This document shows positions 17,492 through 26,757 of a stretch of DNA of 64,000 nucleotides, in pieces. The notes beneath the pieces are model-generated. The model worked only from the letters and a program-made list of their open reading frames with translations. It was not told the DNA's origin and searched no databases. The stretch covers positions 62,001 through 126,000 of the forward strand of contig JADJNH010000006.1 of NCBI GenBank assembly GCA_016714365.1. The letters run 5' to 3'. How positions within the stretch are numbered: the stretch's first letter is position 1; every line of letters begins with the position of its first letter. The translations under genes and the position numbers were made by a program. Origin of the DNA: Candidatus Vicinibacter affinis (GTDB lineage Bacteria > Bacteroidota > Bacteroidia > Chitinophagales > Saprospiraceae).

Positions 17492-17499
17492 CAAAGATA
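17492..17499 (-). promoter_or_regulatory. -7 box of tRNA-Glu promoter
   Basis: TATCTTTG on the minus strand fits TAnnTTTG and lies about 20 bases before the mature tRNA 5' end. A TTTAC word about 19 bases further upstream may be a weak -33 box. Confidence 0.5.
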
Positions 17500-17580
17500 T
17501 GCTTTTATCAAAATTGTGGTAAACTTTTTGCAGGAAATTGAATTCTATAAGCATAAAAATTACTGAACCTTTTCCCAAAT

Positions 17581-18582
17581 ATGAAAAAAAGAATCGCAAT
17601 TAATGGTTTCGGCCGCATAGGACGCCTGACTTACAGGGCATTAAGAAACCGTCCCGATGTAGAAGTGGTTGCTATAAATGACCTTACTGATAACCCCACC
17701 CTCGCCCATTTGCTTAAATACGATACCGCGCACAGGAAATTGAACGCCCACATCGTCGCGGGCGAAAATTACATCGAAGTTGATGGCTATAAAATACAGG
17801 CATTTGCTATCAAGGATCCGTTGGCGTTGCCCTGGAAAGATCTTGGGATTGATATAGTCCTGGAGTGTACAGGGATTTATCTGACGGCTGAAGCCGCCGG
17901 AGCTCATTTAAAAGCAGGTGCAAAAAGAGTTATTCTCTCTGCTCCTCCCAAGGATGATTCCATTCCAACTTTCGTTTTGGGTGTCAATGACCATGAACTC
18001 ACCACTGAACACACCATTATTTCCAATGCATCCTGTACTACTAATTGTTTTGCACCCATCGTTAAAATTCTCAACGAAACCTGGGGATTGCAGTTTGCCA
18101 ATATGAATACCATTCATGCTTATACCCAGGATCAAAGATTGCAGGATGCACCGCACAAAGACCTTAGAAGAGCCCGTGCTGCTGCACTCAATGTAATCCC
18201 AACCAGCACCGGCGCAAACAAGGCTGTTTCAGAAGTCTACCCTCCTATTAAGGGAAAACTTTTTGGCTCTTCCTACCGCGTCCCGGTGATCACGGGTTCT
18301 ATGATCGAGGTGTTTTGCTCATTTGAAAAAAATACGACCGCTGATGAAATCAATCAGAAATTTAAAGAACTGGCTGAAGGTCCACTAAAAGGAATACTGG
18401 AATATACGACCGACCCATTGGTATCAAGCGACATCATCGGTAACAACCATTCTGCTATATTTGATTCAGAACTCACGGAATGCAAGGGCAATCTTGGGAA
18501 AATTGTGGCCTGGTACGACAATGAAAACGGTTACTCCAACCGGCTTGCAGATATGTGTGTAAAATTGGCAACCTTAATCTAA
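17581..18582 (+). CDS. gap: Glyceraldehyde-3-phosphate dehydrogenase
   Basis: This 333-residue cytoplasmic glycolytic enzyme oxidises glyceraldehyde 3-phosphate to 1,3-bisphosphoglycerate with NAD(P). The Rossmann start INGFGRIGRL is present, as is the active-site SNASCTTNC with the nucleophilic Cys near 152. The C-terminal WYDNENGYSNR is also conserved. Length is normal. It is followed after 6 bases by pgk, the next step of the pathway, so the two form an operon. The start ATG is unambiguous. Confidence 0.97.
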   Translation: MKKRIAINGFGRIGRLTYRALRNRPDVEVVAINDLTDNPTLAHLLKYDTAHRKLNAHIVAGENYIEVDGYKIQAFAIKDPLALPWKDLGIDIVLECTGIYLTAEAAGAHLKAGAKRVILSAPPKDDSIPTFVLGVNDHELTTEHTIISNASCTTNCFAPIVKILNETWGLQFANMNTIHAYTQDQRLQDAPHKDLRRARAAALNVIPTSTGANKAVSEVYPPIKGKLFGSSYRVPVITGSMIEVFCSFEKNTTADEINQKFKELAEGPLKGILEYTTDPLVSSDIIGNNHSAIFDSELTECKGNLGKIVAWYDNENGYSNRLADMCVKLATLI

Positions 18583-18588
18583 CAAATT

Positions 18589-19797
18589 ATGAAGGACTGG
18601 AATGTAGAAGGAAGAATCGTATTACTTCGGGTAGATTTTAATGTTCCAATCGATGCTCAGGGCAATATCACTGATGATACGCGGATCGTAAAATCATTGA
18701 CTACCATAAATAATCTTTTAGATCGTAAGGCAAAATTGGTGGTGATGTCCCATTTGGGTCGACCACTGAAATCTCTGCTCCCGGATGGTCAATTGGATAA
18801 AATCAAATTTTCATTGGCACCTGTTGCCGGGAGATTGAGTGAATTATTGAATCAAAAAGTAATGTTTGCCACAGATTGTGGAGGAGCAGATACCAATACA
18901 AGACTAAGTGCACTCAAAGACGGCCAATTGCTGTTACTGGAAAACACCCGATTCTACAAACAGGAAGAAAAAGGAGACCCGATTTGGGCAGAGGAGCTGG
19001 CTAAAATGGGGGAGTATTTCCTCAACGATGCTTTCGGTGCTGCTCATCGAGAACACGCCACCACCGCCACCATTGCACGCTTTTTTGACAAAAACCACAA
19101 AGGTTTCGGATTGCTCATGGATGCGGAGCTTCAAAATGCTGCCAAAGTCATTGAGCATCCAAAAAGACCACTTACTGCAATCGTTGGAGGAGCAAAAGTC
19201 TCTGATAAAATTGAACTTATTTCCAACCTCATTGACAAATGTGACCATATTTTGATTGGGGGAGGTATGGCTTATACTTTTTTTGCAGCACAGGGATATC
19301 AGGTAGGAAATTCTATTTGCGAAACCGATAAGTTGGAACTGGCCAAGGAATTACTCGAAAAGGCCAAGGCAAAGTCAATCCAGTTGTTACTTCCATTGGA
19401 TTCGATCGCCGCAGAATCTTTTAACAATGACGCCAGGAAATTGACTACACCCGACGTCAACATTCCGGATGGATATATGGGCCTGGACATAGGACCTGAA
19501 ACGATCAAACTATTCAATAAAACCATTCTTGAATCCAGCACAATAATTTGGAATGGCCCAATGGGCGTTTTTGAAATGTCCAGTTTTGAAACCGGGACTC
19601 GAAACATTGCCATGACCGTTGCGGAGGCGACCAAAAAAGGTGCGTTTTCACTTATTGGAGGAGGTGATTCCGTCGCAGCCATCAACAAATATGGACTTGA
19701 TGACGAGGTTAGTTTTGTCTCCACCGGAGGCGGAGCGATGTTGGAATTATTGGAAGGCAAAGTATTGCCGGGGGTTGCTGCGATCCTGCAGGAATAA
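18589..19797 (+). CDS. pgk: Phosphoglycerate kinase
   Basis: This 402-residue enzyme transfers phosphate from 1,3-bisphosphoglycerate to ADP. The N-terminal substrate region LLRVDFNVP and SHLGRP are present, the hinge/ATP region has AIVGGAKVSDKI, and the C-terminal nucleotide loop is IGGGDSVAAI. Length is typical. It lies directly behind gap and must share its transcript. It converges on an acetyltransferase gene 55 bases downstream. Confidence 0.97.
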   Translation: MKDWNVEGRIVLLRVDFNVPIDAQGNITDDTRIVKSLTTINNLLDRKAKLVVMSHLGRPLKSLLPDGQLDKIKFSLAPVAGRLSELLNQKVMFATDCGGADTNTRLSALKDGQLLLLENTRFYKQEEKGDPIWAEELAKMGEYFLNDAFGAAHREHATTATIARFFDKNHKGFGLLMDAELQNAAKVIEHPKRPLTAIVGGAKVSDKIELISNLIDKCDHILIGGGMAYTFFAAQGYQVGNSICETDKLELAKELLEKAKAKSIQLLLPLDSIAAESFNNDARKLTTPDVNIPDGYMGLDIGPETIKLFNKTILESSTIIWNGPMGVFEMSSFETGTRNIAMTVAEATKKGAFSLIGGGDSVAAINKYGLDDEVSFVSTGGGAMLELLEGKVLPGVAAILQE

Positions 19798-19852
19798 GGC
19801 TTTTATTCAAAGTAAAGGTTTTATCACTGGATGATAATTTTAAATCATCACT

Positions 19853-20410
19853 TTATGCAGATGAATTTTGTGTCTCGTATTCTGTTTTGAGTAATGAAAA
19901 TATTAGAGAATCAAATATCTGATCCTTCCAGTGATAATGTTGTCTCAAATAGCCCTCCTGCTTAAATCCGAATTTCTGTAAAATTTTTAATGAAGCTACA
20001 TTTTCCGGACCGGTGCATGCTTCTATTCTGTTTAAATTCATTTTTTGAAATCCATATTCTAAAATTGGTTTGACAGCTTCTGTCATGAATCCTTTTCTCT
20101 TAGAATCTTCCGCATGCAAATGATATCCCAGTTCAGCTCTGAAATGAGCAGGATTCCAATTGTGAAATCCGGCACCACCGAGAATTTTATTTGAATTTTT
20201 TTCAATCAATTGAAAGTGTACCAAACTCCGATTGTGCATGGAATAACCTTGCTCAAATTTTTGCTTTTCCTTCCAAAATTCTTCATCTGAATGTAGACCC
20301 AGTTCTTCTTGTATTTTTTGTTTTGGGAAATTTTCAAAAATAAATCGGTAATCTTCCGGAGCCAGTTTTCTAAGAATTAAACGATCGGTAAAAATTTTTT
20401 CAAACTCCAT
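19853..20410 (-). CDS. GNAT-family N-acetyltransferase (RimJ/RimL-like)
   Basis: This 185-residue protein starts at ATG 20410 (MEFEKIFTDRLILRKL). A longer frame to a TTG at 20467 would add an unlikely hydrophobic leader. RLILRKLAPEDY is typical of the RimJ/RimL group; ELGYHLHAEDSKRKGFMTEAV matches the acetyl-CoA loop region and NRIEACTGPENVASLKILQKFGF matches the C-terminal signature. It probably acetylates a protein N-terminus or a small amine. It lies 53 bases behind a T9SS cargo gene on the same strand. Confidence 0.88.
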   Translation of the reverse strand: MEFEKIFTDRLILRKLAPEDYRFIFENFPKQKIQEELGLHSDEEFWKEKQKFEQGYSMHNRSLVHFQLIEKNSNKILGGAGFHNWNPAHFRAELGYHLHAEDSKRKGFMTEAVKPILEYGFQKMNLNRIEACTGPENVASLKILQKFGFKQEGYLRQHYHWKDQIFDSLIFSLLKTEYETQNSSA

Positions 20411-20463
20411 CCAAAGCAATAATTTGTAAATAAAAAAAAATGAAAGGCTATTTTGAAAAATAA

Positions 20464-22047
20464 TCAACGAATCAAGCTTACCGTTCCAACTTTTTTATCA
20501 TTAATAACACCCGGACAACTTCTGATACTGGCCTGAATAAGATAGATGTAACTCTCCATCAGATCGTCATTCTTAGGAACCCAGGCCTCGCGGTAATTAT
20601 TGGACTCATACATTTTATGACCCCAACGATTGTACACTAAAAATTTAAAAGAATTTATTTTACTTTCAAATTTAGGATCTATAACCGGCTTGAGATGATC
20701 GTTCAACTGATCTCCATTAGGAGTGATGGTATTGGGCATCTGAAAGATTTCATCTGCGGTAAGTTTGTCCAACACCAAAACAGTATCCACCACAGATTCA
20801 CACACATTGCTCACCGTAACCGTGTACACTCCGGGACTGTCTATTTCAATTACCTTGGATCTAGCACCATTGTTCCAGAAATAATTATTTTCAATGTTCG
20901 CAATTGCCTCAAGTTTAAGACCGGCAATAAAACAGGTATCTTTGGTATAAACCTGATTTTGACTCAATGGTGCAATTTCCTTTACTAAAATGGAATCTGA
21001 GACTTGGCCGCATTCACTTTCTGCATTGATTACATACCATCCGGGTACACTTACCTCTATACTGAATGTATTGTTTCCATTGTTCCATTTAGGATTGTTA
21101 AGGCCGGAAGGATTTACAGCTATGGTCTGAGATCTGCCCTTACAGATGGATATTTCATCCGCCAAAAGGTTACTGTTTATTTCCTTTTGAACAACCTGAA
21201 TACTGTCTCTGATGGGAGGGCAATCTTTTCTGACTTTAATTTCTACCCACACCAATGAATCTGTAGTTGTAATCTCAATACTGTCAGCTGTGCTCCCGTT
21301 GCTCCATAAAACTTGACGGCCAACGGCACCGGCAGCGATTCCGATCTTTTGGTTGCCACCTGGACAAATTTCCACTTTATCAGGCAACAGATTGGCTATT
21401 GGATTGATTAGACTGAGCACCACATCATCTACAATGGTGTAACAATAAATGGTGCTTCCGGATCTTTTCTTGCCCACAAAGAGCGTGTCTCCTTTTGACA
21501 AATCTGTAAACCTTCCTATCACCAGATGATCTTCCCCGCCACAGGCAATGTAGCGAAATTTATACTCCTTGTATTTGCCTGCCGGTAGAAAATCCTGATC
21601 CGGAGTGACCAACTGTGGTGTAAGTTGTCTCAATGGTCCGGCTTGTTGATAAATGGGCATCCCTTTTTGAAAGTAGAAACCGATTTCATCTGTAGAAAAT
21701 TCAGAATCACCAGAAATGCCTAGAAAACAACTCAATTCGTATTCTGCACCGGCTAGAAGTGGTTCGTTCAATACATTTCCCAGATATTCAAATTTGCCAA
21801 AATTATAAAATCCCCCATGCCTTCTGCCGGTGTGAGGAGTCTCCTGTCGGATGTCTGAAGTTCCAAAAGTCACACCAAACCAATCCACAGGATTGTTTGA
21901 GCTATTGGTAAAATTAAATTCAACTCCGAAATTGCCAAATTGACCACAATTGTCGCATTTCTCAAATCCGGGATTGCTTACCAGATTTTGTGCGTTAATA
22001 TATACTGTAATGAAAATAAGAAAGGACAAGGTAAAAATAATTCTCAT
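20464..22047 (-). CDS. Secreted protein with T9SS type B (gliding-motility) sorting domain
   Basis: This 527-residue protein has a signal peptide (VYINAQ, cut near 19). A jelly-roll-like N-terminal domain follows, opening NLVSNPGFEKCDNCG as seen in carbohydrate-binding-like surface proteins. Two or three Ig/SprB-like segments follow (VLWSNGSTADSIEI, PKWNNGNNTFSIEV, YFWNNGARSKVIEI). The last 90 residues are the gliding-motility-associated C-terminal domain (NTITPNGDQLNDHL, YNRWGHKMYE). It is likely exported by the T9SS and attached at the surface. Ligand unknown. It is divergent from the kynurenine genes. Confidence 0.85.
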   Translation of the reverse strand: MRIIFTLSFLIFITVYINAQNLVSNPGFEKCDNCGQFGNFGVEFNFTNSSNNPVDWFGVTFGTSDIRQETPHTGRRHGGFYNFGKFEYLGNVLNEPLLAGAEYELSCFLGISGDSEFSTDEIGFYFQKGMPIYQQAGPLRQLTPQLVTPDQDFLPAGKYKEYKFRYIACGGEDHLVIGRFTDLSKGDTLFVGKKRSGSTIYCYTIVDDVVLSLINPIANLLPDKVEICPGGNQKIGIAAGAVGRQVLWSNGSTADSIEITTTDSLVWVEIKVRKDCPPIRDSIQVVQKEINSNLLADEISICKGRSQTIAVNPSGLNNPKWNNGNNTFSIEVSVPGWYVINAESECGQVSDSILVKEIAPLSQNQVYTKDTCFIAGLKLEAIANIENNYFWNNGARSKVIEIDSPGVYTVTVSNVCESVVDTVLVLDKLTADEIFQMPNTITPNGDQLNDHLKPVIDPKFESKINSFKFLVYNRWGHKMYESNNYREAWVPKNDDLMESYIYLIQASIRSCPGVINDKKVGTVSLIR

Positions 22048-22102
22048 ATTATAATTAATATTAATATGTATAAGGTAAGTTGCTATGCAATGTTACTGAA
22101 TA

Positions 22103-22133
22103 TTTTGGTTTTGATGAGGGATTTCTATCTTTG
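22103..22133 (+). promoter_or_regulatory. Promoter of the kynurenine operon
   Basis: TTTTG at 22103-22107, an 18-base spacer and TATCTTTG at 22126-22133 match the Bacteroidota -33/-7 pattern. The -7 box ends only four bases before the ATG at 22138, so the transcript may be leaderless or nearly so. Confidence 0.55.
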
Positions 22134-22137
22134 GCAA

Positions 22138-22560
22138 ATGAAAAATCCAAATCGTGGACAACTCGTTGAAGGCAAGGCTACACCGAGGGGAAAGTTTCCA
22201 CACATCAGAAGAGCAGGCGATTTCCTTTTTGTGTCCGGTACCAGCAGCAGAAAACCCGACAACAGCTTTGCAGGCGCAGAGGCTGATGAATTTGGCACTA
22301 CGAATCTGGACATCAAGGTACAAACGCTTGCAGTTATAGAAAACATCAGAGACATTCTGAAAAGTGAAAATGCCGATCTCAACGACCTAGTTGAAATTAC
22401 CACTTTTTTAGTATCCATGAATGACTTTAAAGGATACAACGAAGTTTACAATTCATTCTTTTCCTACGATGGCCCCACCCGCACAACGGTGGCTGTCCAT
22501 CAACTACCACATCCACATTTACTCATCGAAATCAAGGCAATTGCCTACAAACCTTTATGA
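22138..22560 (+). CDS. RidA-family protein, probable 2-aminomuconate deaminase
   Basis: This 140-residue protein starts at ATG 22138 (MKNPNRGQLVEGKATPRG). The RidA/YjgF fold is clear: FLFVSGTSSR, DLVEITTFLVSMNDFKGYNEVY and a C-terminal LIEIKAIAYK. Generic RidA proteins hydrolyse reactive enamines. The company of tryptophan dioxygenase and ACMSD suggests 2-aminomuconate deaminase, a later step of the kynurenine route. The stop overlaps the next ATG by four bases. The generic function is firm and the specific one is inferred from context. Confidence 0.85.
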   Translation: MKNPNRGQLVEGKATPRGKFPHIRRAGDFLFVSGTSSRKPDNSFAGAEADEFGTTNLDIKVQTLAVIENIRDILKSENADLNDLVEITTFLVSMNDFKGYNEVYNSFFSYDGPTRTTVAVHQLPHPHLLIEIKAIAYKPL

Positions 22561-23657
22561 GCAACGAAAAAAAATACACTTCCATACATTACGGATCCTA
22601 TTTAGGATTGGATAAAATTTTAGGCGCTCAGCATCCCCGATCTAAAGAATTGGGAAAAGAGGCCCATGAAGAAATGTTCTTCATTATTATTCATCAGGTA
22701 TATGAGTTATGGTTCAAGCAAATTCTGCATGAGACAGAATCCGTGATGAATTTATTTCGCACCAACAATGTGGATGAAAGAAACATCGATGTTGCCGTAT
22801 CGCGTCTTGAAAGAGTAAACGAAATTCTCAAACTGCTCATCCAACAAATCAAGGTATTGGAAACCATGACGGCCATTGACTTTCTGGATTTCAGGTCTTA
22901 CCTTTTTCCGGCTTCGGGTTTCCAGAGTTTCCAATTCAGAAAACTGGAAGTCATGTTAGGACTTAAAATTGAAAAGCGAATTAGCTATACACCTTACAAA
23001 TATTACCATGAGTTTGACGAAGAGCAACAAAAGCAAATAGAGCATTTAGAAAGTGCGCAAAGTCTTTTTAATTTGATTGAGTCCTGGTTGGAGAGAACGC
23101 CATTTTTAAATGCTGAAAACTTCGAATTCAAAACCAAATATCAGCATGCCATCAGCAACATGTTACAAAGAGAGCGTGATGCCATTTCACAATCTGATTA
23201 TTTGAATGAACATGAGAAGGCGATGAGGTTAAAAATGAATGGTGATACGGACACCTATTTTGCAAATATCTTCAACGAAGATTTTCACAATGCTCAAATG
23301 GCAGAAGGAAAAATCAGACTTTCTTTCAAAGCCACCATTGCTGCATTGCTCATCAAACTTTATGGCACCGAACCTATATTGCAACTTCCCTCAAGACTGA
23401 TTGATGTCATTACTGAAATGGATGAATTGCTTACCAACTGGCGTTATCGACATGCCCAAATGGTCATGAGAATGCTGGGCAGAAAAACGGGAACAGGTGG
23501 ATCCTCAGGTCATGAATATTTAATGGAAACAGTAAAAAAACATCAAATATTTATTGATTTTCACAACATATCCACCCTGCTGATTCCACGGTCCGAATTA
23601 CCTGAATTGCCAAAAGACCTGAAAAGAAATCTTGGTTTCTATTACAACCATTCCTAA
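22557..23657 (+). CDS. kynA: Tryptophan 2,3-dioxygenase
   Basis: This 366-residue heme enzyme opens the indole ring of tryptophan to N-formylkynurenine. The family signature is clear: SYLGLDKILGAQHP, EEMFFIIIHQVYELWFK (substrate-contacting Phe and His), DFRSYLFPASGFQS, then RYRHAQMV (probable heme-ligand His) and GTGGSSGHEYL. It is a little longer than the bacterial 280-residue forms. The ATG overlaps the deaminase stop, so translation is coupled. The ACMSD gene follows at once. Confidence 0.95.
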   Translation: MSNEKKYTSIHYGSYLGLDKILGAQHPRSKELGKEAHEEMFFIIIHQVYELWFKQILHETESVMNLFRTNNVDERNIDVAVSRLERVNEILKLLIQQIKVLETMTAIDFLDFRSYLFPASGFQSFQFRKLEVMLGLKIEKRISYTPYKYYHEFDEEQQKQIEHLESAQSLFNLIESWLERTPFLNAENFEFKTKYQHAISNMLQRERDAISQSDYLNEHEKAMRLKMNGDTDTYFANIFNEDFHNAQMAEGKIRLSFKATIAALLIKLYGTEPILQLPSRLIDVITEMDELLTNWRYRHAQMVMRMLGRKTGTGGSSGHEYLMETVKKHQIFIDFHNISTLLIPRSELPELPKDLKRNLGFYYNHS

Positions 23658-23667
23658 AATATTTGTT

Positions 23668-24681
23668 TTGAAAAAAATTGACATCCACACCCACATCATG
23701 CCTGAACACCTCCCTCCCTGGGCGGAAAAATTTGGTTACGGTGGTTTCGTAAAAATGGAGCACCATGCACCCTGTAGGGCTAAAATGATGATTGACAATA
23801 ATTTTTTTCGGGAAGTACAAAGCAATTGTTGGGATGCATCCGCCAGATTACCCGATATGGATCAAGCAGGAATTCAACTTCAAGTACTCAGTACCATTCC
23901 GGTACTTTTTTCTTATTGGGCAAAACCTTCAGACACCTTTGATATCTCCCGATTTTTAAATGATCACATTGCGGATGTGGTCCGGCGGTACCCGGATCGT
24001 TTCATTGGTCTTGGCACATTGCCCATGCAAGATCCTGCATTGGCCATCAAAGAAATGGACAGGTGCGTTCACGAACTTGGTTTAGCAGGAATTGAAATCG
24101 GTTCACACATCAATGACTGGAATCTCAATGATACTGCCCTCTTGGAATTTTATGAGGCAGCAGAAGAAATGGACGCTTGCCTGTTTGTTCATCCCTGGGA
24201 TATGGTAGGTAAGGAGAAAATGCCACGGTACTGGTTACCCTGGCTAGTAGGTATGCCGGCAGAAACCTCTCTTGCGATATGCAGTATGATTTTTGGTGGA
24301 ATTTTTGAGAAATTCCCAAAATTAAGAGTTGCCTTCGCACATGGTGGAGGAGCATTCCCGGGTTCCTACGGAAGAATCAAACATGGTTATGAGGTAAGAC
24401 CGGATTTGCTGGCCATTGACAATCCTCATCACCCTGACAAATATCTTGGTAAATTTTGGGTAGATTCATTGGTTCATGATGAGGATATGCTCATGAAGTT
24501 AATCAGTCTGTTTGGAATCGATAAAGTATCATTGGGTTCTGACTACCCATTTCCTTTAGGAGAGTTAAATCCTGGAAAACTTATTGCAGACTCTGGACTG
24601 AATCTGGATGAAAAATCCTGGCTGAATTATCGTGCCGCAGAAGCATGGCTGGGCGCTGCTGAAAACATGAGCGCTTATTGA
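23668..24681 (+). CDS. 2-amino-3-carboxymuconate-6-semialdehyde decarboxylase (ACMSD)
   Basis: This amidohydrolase-fold protein of about 337 residues starts with TTG at 23668, giving KKIDIHTHIMPEHLPPW. A more upstream TTG at 23632 would overlap the dioxygenase. Metal ligands visible are HTH near the N-terminus, FVHPWDM, AFAHGGG and GSDYPFP. ACMSD removes CO2 from the 3-hydroxyanthranilate ring-opening product, steering tryptophan carbon away from quinolinate. It completes a three-gene partial kynurenine operon; the kynurenine mono-oxygenase, kynureninase and 3-hydroxyanthranilate dioxygenase are not in this window. Confidence 0.9.
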   Translation: MKKIDIHTHIMPEHLPPWAEKFGYGGFVKMEHHAPCRAKMMIDNNFFREVQSNCWDASARLPDMDQAGIQLQVLSTIPVLFSYWAKPSDTFDISRFLNDHIADVVRRYPDRFIGLGTLPMQDPALAIKEMDRCVHELGLAGIEIGSHINDWNLNDTALLEFYEAAEEMDACLFVHPWDMVGKEKMPRYWLPWLVGMPAETSLAICSMIFGGIFEKFPKLRVAFAHGGGAFPGSYGRIKHGYEVRPDLLAIDNPHHPDKYLGKFWVDSLVHDEDMLMKLISLFGIDKVSLGSDYPFPLGELNPGKLIADSGLNLDEKSWLNYRAAEAWLGAAENMSAY

Positions 24682-24703
24682 TTCAAATGTTGAGCACATT
24701 TTA

Positions 24704-25300
24704 CTAAGCAGGCATTTTCCATCCCCATTTGTCTAATATTTCCTGTACAAATGCCATTTTTACGGGTTCCCTGTGTTTTTTTGAATACTCTGTATGATAA
24801 TGATGTTTGCTTAAAAAGTTAACCTGGAGACGATCCCATTCCTCTTCATTTTTAATCACTTTATAGGCCATAAATTCTTTAAAAAGTGTATCTCCTATTT
24901 CATAAAATTTATTTGTTCCAACATAATCCAGGTCGGCATCACAAAGAATTTTTTCGAGTATTGATTGAGGTTTTTGTGGAATCTGGGTGGCCATGATCAT
25001 TCCTTTTATTGCCATCAGTTCTTCTTTACCATAACCCCATTCAGGCAAATGCTTTTCAGCAAATTTAAATGATTCCGCTTCATGATCACTATATGTTTTG
25101 GCAATACCCACATCATGAATCAAAGCAGCAGTCCGAAGCAACCAGGCATCCTTACCTTTTATCTTCATCCGCTTGATATGTTGCTCACAGACTTCCATTA
25201 CATGCAAGGTATGATGGACGCCATGGTAGGTCAGATTTTCCGGAAGCTCACGACTTAAGAAATCAAGAACAAATGCCTTTAGTTTTTTTATACTCTTCAT
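24704..25300 (-). CDS. HD-domain phosphohydrolase
   Basis: This 198-residue protein starts at ATG 25300 (MKSIKKLKAF); a TTG three codons upstream is less likely. HD-domain metal ligands are seen: HHTLHVMEVC, AALIHDVGIAK, the later DHEAES and CDADLDYVG. Such proteins hydrolyse nucleotides or other phosphoesters in the cytoplasm; the substrate is unknown. It converges on the ACMSD gene with a 22-base gap and has no evident operon partner. Confidence 0.85.
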   Translation of the reverse strand: MKSIKKLKAFVLDFLSRELPENLTYHGVHHTLHVMEVCEQHIKRMKIKGKDAWLLRTAALIHDVGIAKTYSDHEAESFKFAEKHLPEWGYGKEELMAIKGMIMATQIPQKPQSILEKILCDADLDYVGTNKFYEIGDTLFKEFMAYKVIKNEEEWDRLQVNFLSKHHYHTEYSKKHREPVKMAFVQEILDKWGWKMPA

Positions 25301-25446
25301 GAACAACAAATGGTATTTTGTATATGGTAGTTAATTTCATCTTTGAGACCAAATTCTTGTAAACATAACCCTTTTGTGATTATCTAAAGAGAATTGAAGT
25401 CCGGTTCGCACAGGTAGTACTTTGCCTTATGCGGCAGCACACCACA

Positions 25447-26355
25447 TTAATGTTTCTTTTTAAGTTTGACGATACCTCCAGAGACCTCCTTAATGCTGTT
25501 AATGTAAATAAAGGCCATGGGGTCGATTTCGTAAATAGCCTTTTTCAACCGGTGAATTTCCAATCTGGTTACAATGGTAACTACGATTTGAGTAGGATGA
25601 CTGACGTCAAAACTACCCGGCAAATATCCCCGTTCGCCATGATATACTGAAATGGCTTTATGGTAATCGTTGACAATGCATGATTTGATCTCTTCAAATC
25701 TGGCACTGATAATGGTCAGCGCAGTGTACTCTTCAAAACCATCCACCACATAATCTGAGGTTTTCATGGCAGTGAAATAAGTCACCAGACTATACATGGC
25801 TGTTTCAATTCCAAAGAAAAAAGCCGCAGCCAGGATGATTGCAGAATTAATGAACATCACAACTTCGCTGGTGGTAAATCCTATCTTGCGGGTGGTGTAA
25901 TCGGCAATTACCTCCATTCCATCTATCACACCCCCACCCTTAATTACAAATCCTACACCAAGCCCTATAAAAAAACCACCAAAAATAGCAATCAATACTT
26001 TGTCGTTGGTTATGGCCGGAATTTCAAGAAAATTCATGCATACTATTAATAAAATCACTGCCATGGAGGTCTGAATGGCAAAGGTTTTTCCAATTTTGCG
26101 ATAGCCAATATAAATGAATGGAAGATTCAGAACCAATAGGATTACCCTGATGTCCAAATGAAATATCTCATGAAAAAGAATCGACAAGCCAATAACACCT
26201 CCATCAAGAAACCGGTTTGGAATCATAAATCCCTTGAAGGCTATAGTCGCCATGAACACCCCAAGAAAAATGAAAAACAAAGAATGCAAGGAAAATATCC
26301 TTCCCCAATCTATCTGATCTTCCAAGCGTATCCGATTCTTTTTCTGAGTCTTCAT
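25447..26355 (-). CDS. YitT-family membrane protein (DUF161/DUF2179)
   Basis: This 302-residue inner-membrane protein starts at ATG 26355 (MKTQKKNRIRL). Five to six membrane helices carry the YitT repeats (FLDGGVIGLSILFHEIF and GGVIDGMEVIADYTTRK). A soluble C-terminal DUF2179 domain (ALTIISARFEEIKSCIV...ERGYLPG) is expected in the cytoplasm. The family is widespread and its function is poorly known; transport has been suggested. It appears intact and of usual length. Confidence 0.88.
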   Translation of the reverse strand: MKTQKKNRIRLEDQIDWGRIFSLHSLFFIFLGVFMATIAFKGFMIPNRFLDGGVIGLSILFHEIFHLDIRVILLVLNLPFIYIGYRKIGKTFAIQTSMAVILLIVCMNFLEIPAITNDKVLIAIFGGFFIGLGVGFVIKGGGVIDGMEVIADYTTRKIGFTTSEVVMFINSAIILAAAFFFGIETAMYSLVTYFTAMKTSDYVVDGFEEYTALTIISARFEEIKSCIVNDYHKAISVYHGERGYLPGSFDVSHPTQIVVTIVTRLEIHRLKKAIYEIDPMAFIYINSIKEVSGGIVKLKKKH

Positions 26356-26395
26356 TCCACACAATATTAATTAATTTTTTCTATGCTTGCGAATT

Positions 26396-26728
26396 TTAAA
26401 AATTGAAGCTTGAATACCATTTCCTCTTTTTAAGATAGTCTATATTTTTTTCATTCAAATAGGCCTCTCTTTCAAAACAAATATTGAGATAAGCTTCATT
26501 TGCCTTCATCCCTTTAATTCGGTTGATCAGATAGGATCCAAGATAGATCAGATAAAAGAAAATCAGCAACAATTCCAACTGTTGACGCAAGTGAATCCGT
26601 TCGTGATTCAGTAAAACCAAATCATGTCCTGAGGATTTATCACCCAAAAAAATAAATGGCCATAAGGCCAATGCAATAGTTCCGCGAGTTGTAAAATATT
26701 TTATAAAAGCAGGCCAAATTAAAATCAT
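26396..26728 (-). CDS. Small membrane protein with HExxH motif
   Basis: This 110-residue protein has one N-terminal hydrophobic segment (GTIALALWPFIFLG), then NHERIHLRQQLELL, a second hydrophobic stretch (LLIFFYLIYLGSYL) and ICFEREAYLNE. HERIH fits HExxH, and the later Glu in FEREAY is where gluzincins place the third zinc ligand. That makes it a minimal membrane metallopeptidase-like protein. I do not know its substrate, and activity is uncertain. It lies between YitT and CvpA genes on the same strand. Confidence 0.7.
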   Translation of the reverse strand: MILIWPAFIKYFTTRGTIALALWPFIFLGDKSSGHDLVLLNHERIHLRQQLELLLIFFYLIYLGSYLINRIKGMKANEAYLNICFEREAYLNEKNIDYLKKRKWYSSFNF

Positions 26729-26757
26729 AACGATTAGTAATCAGTGCGCTCAAATCT

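Noticed and set aside
21940..22137. N-terminal extension of the RidA-family frame
   Set aside because: It overlaps the divergent T9SS cargo gene and the promoter, and has no RidA similarity; ATG 22138 fits the family.
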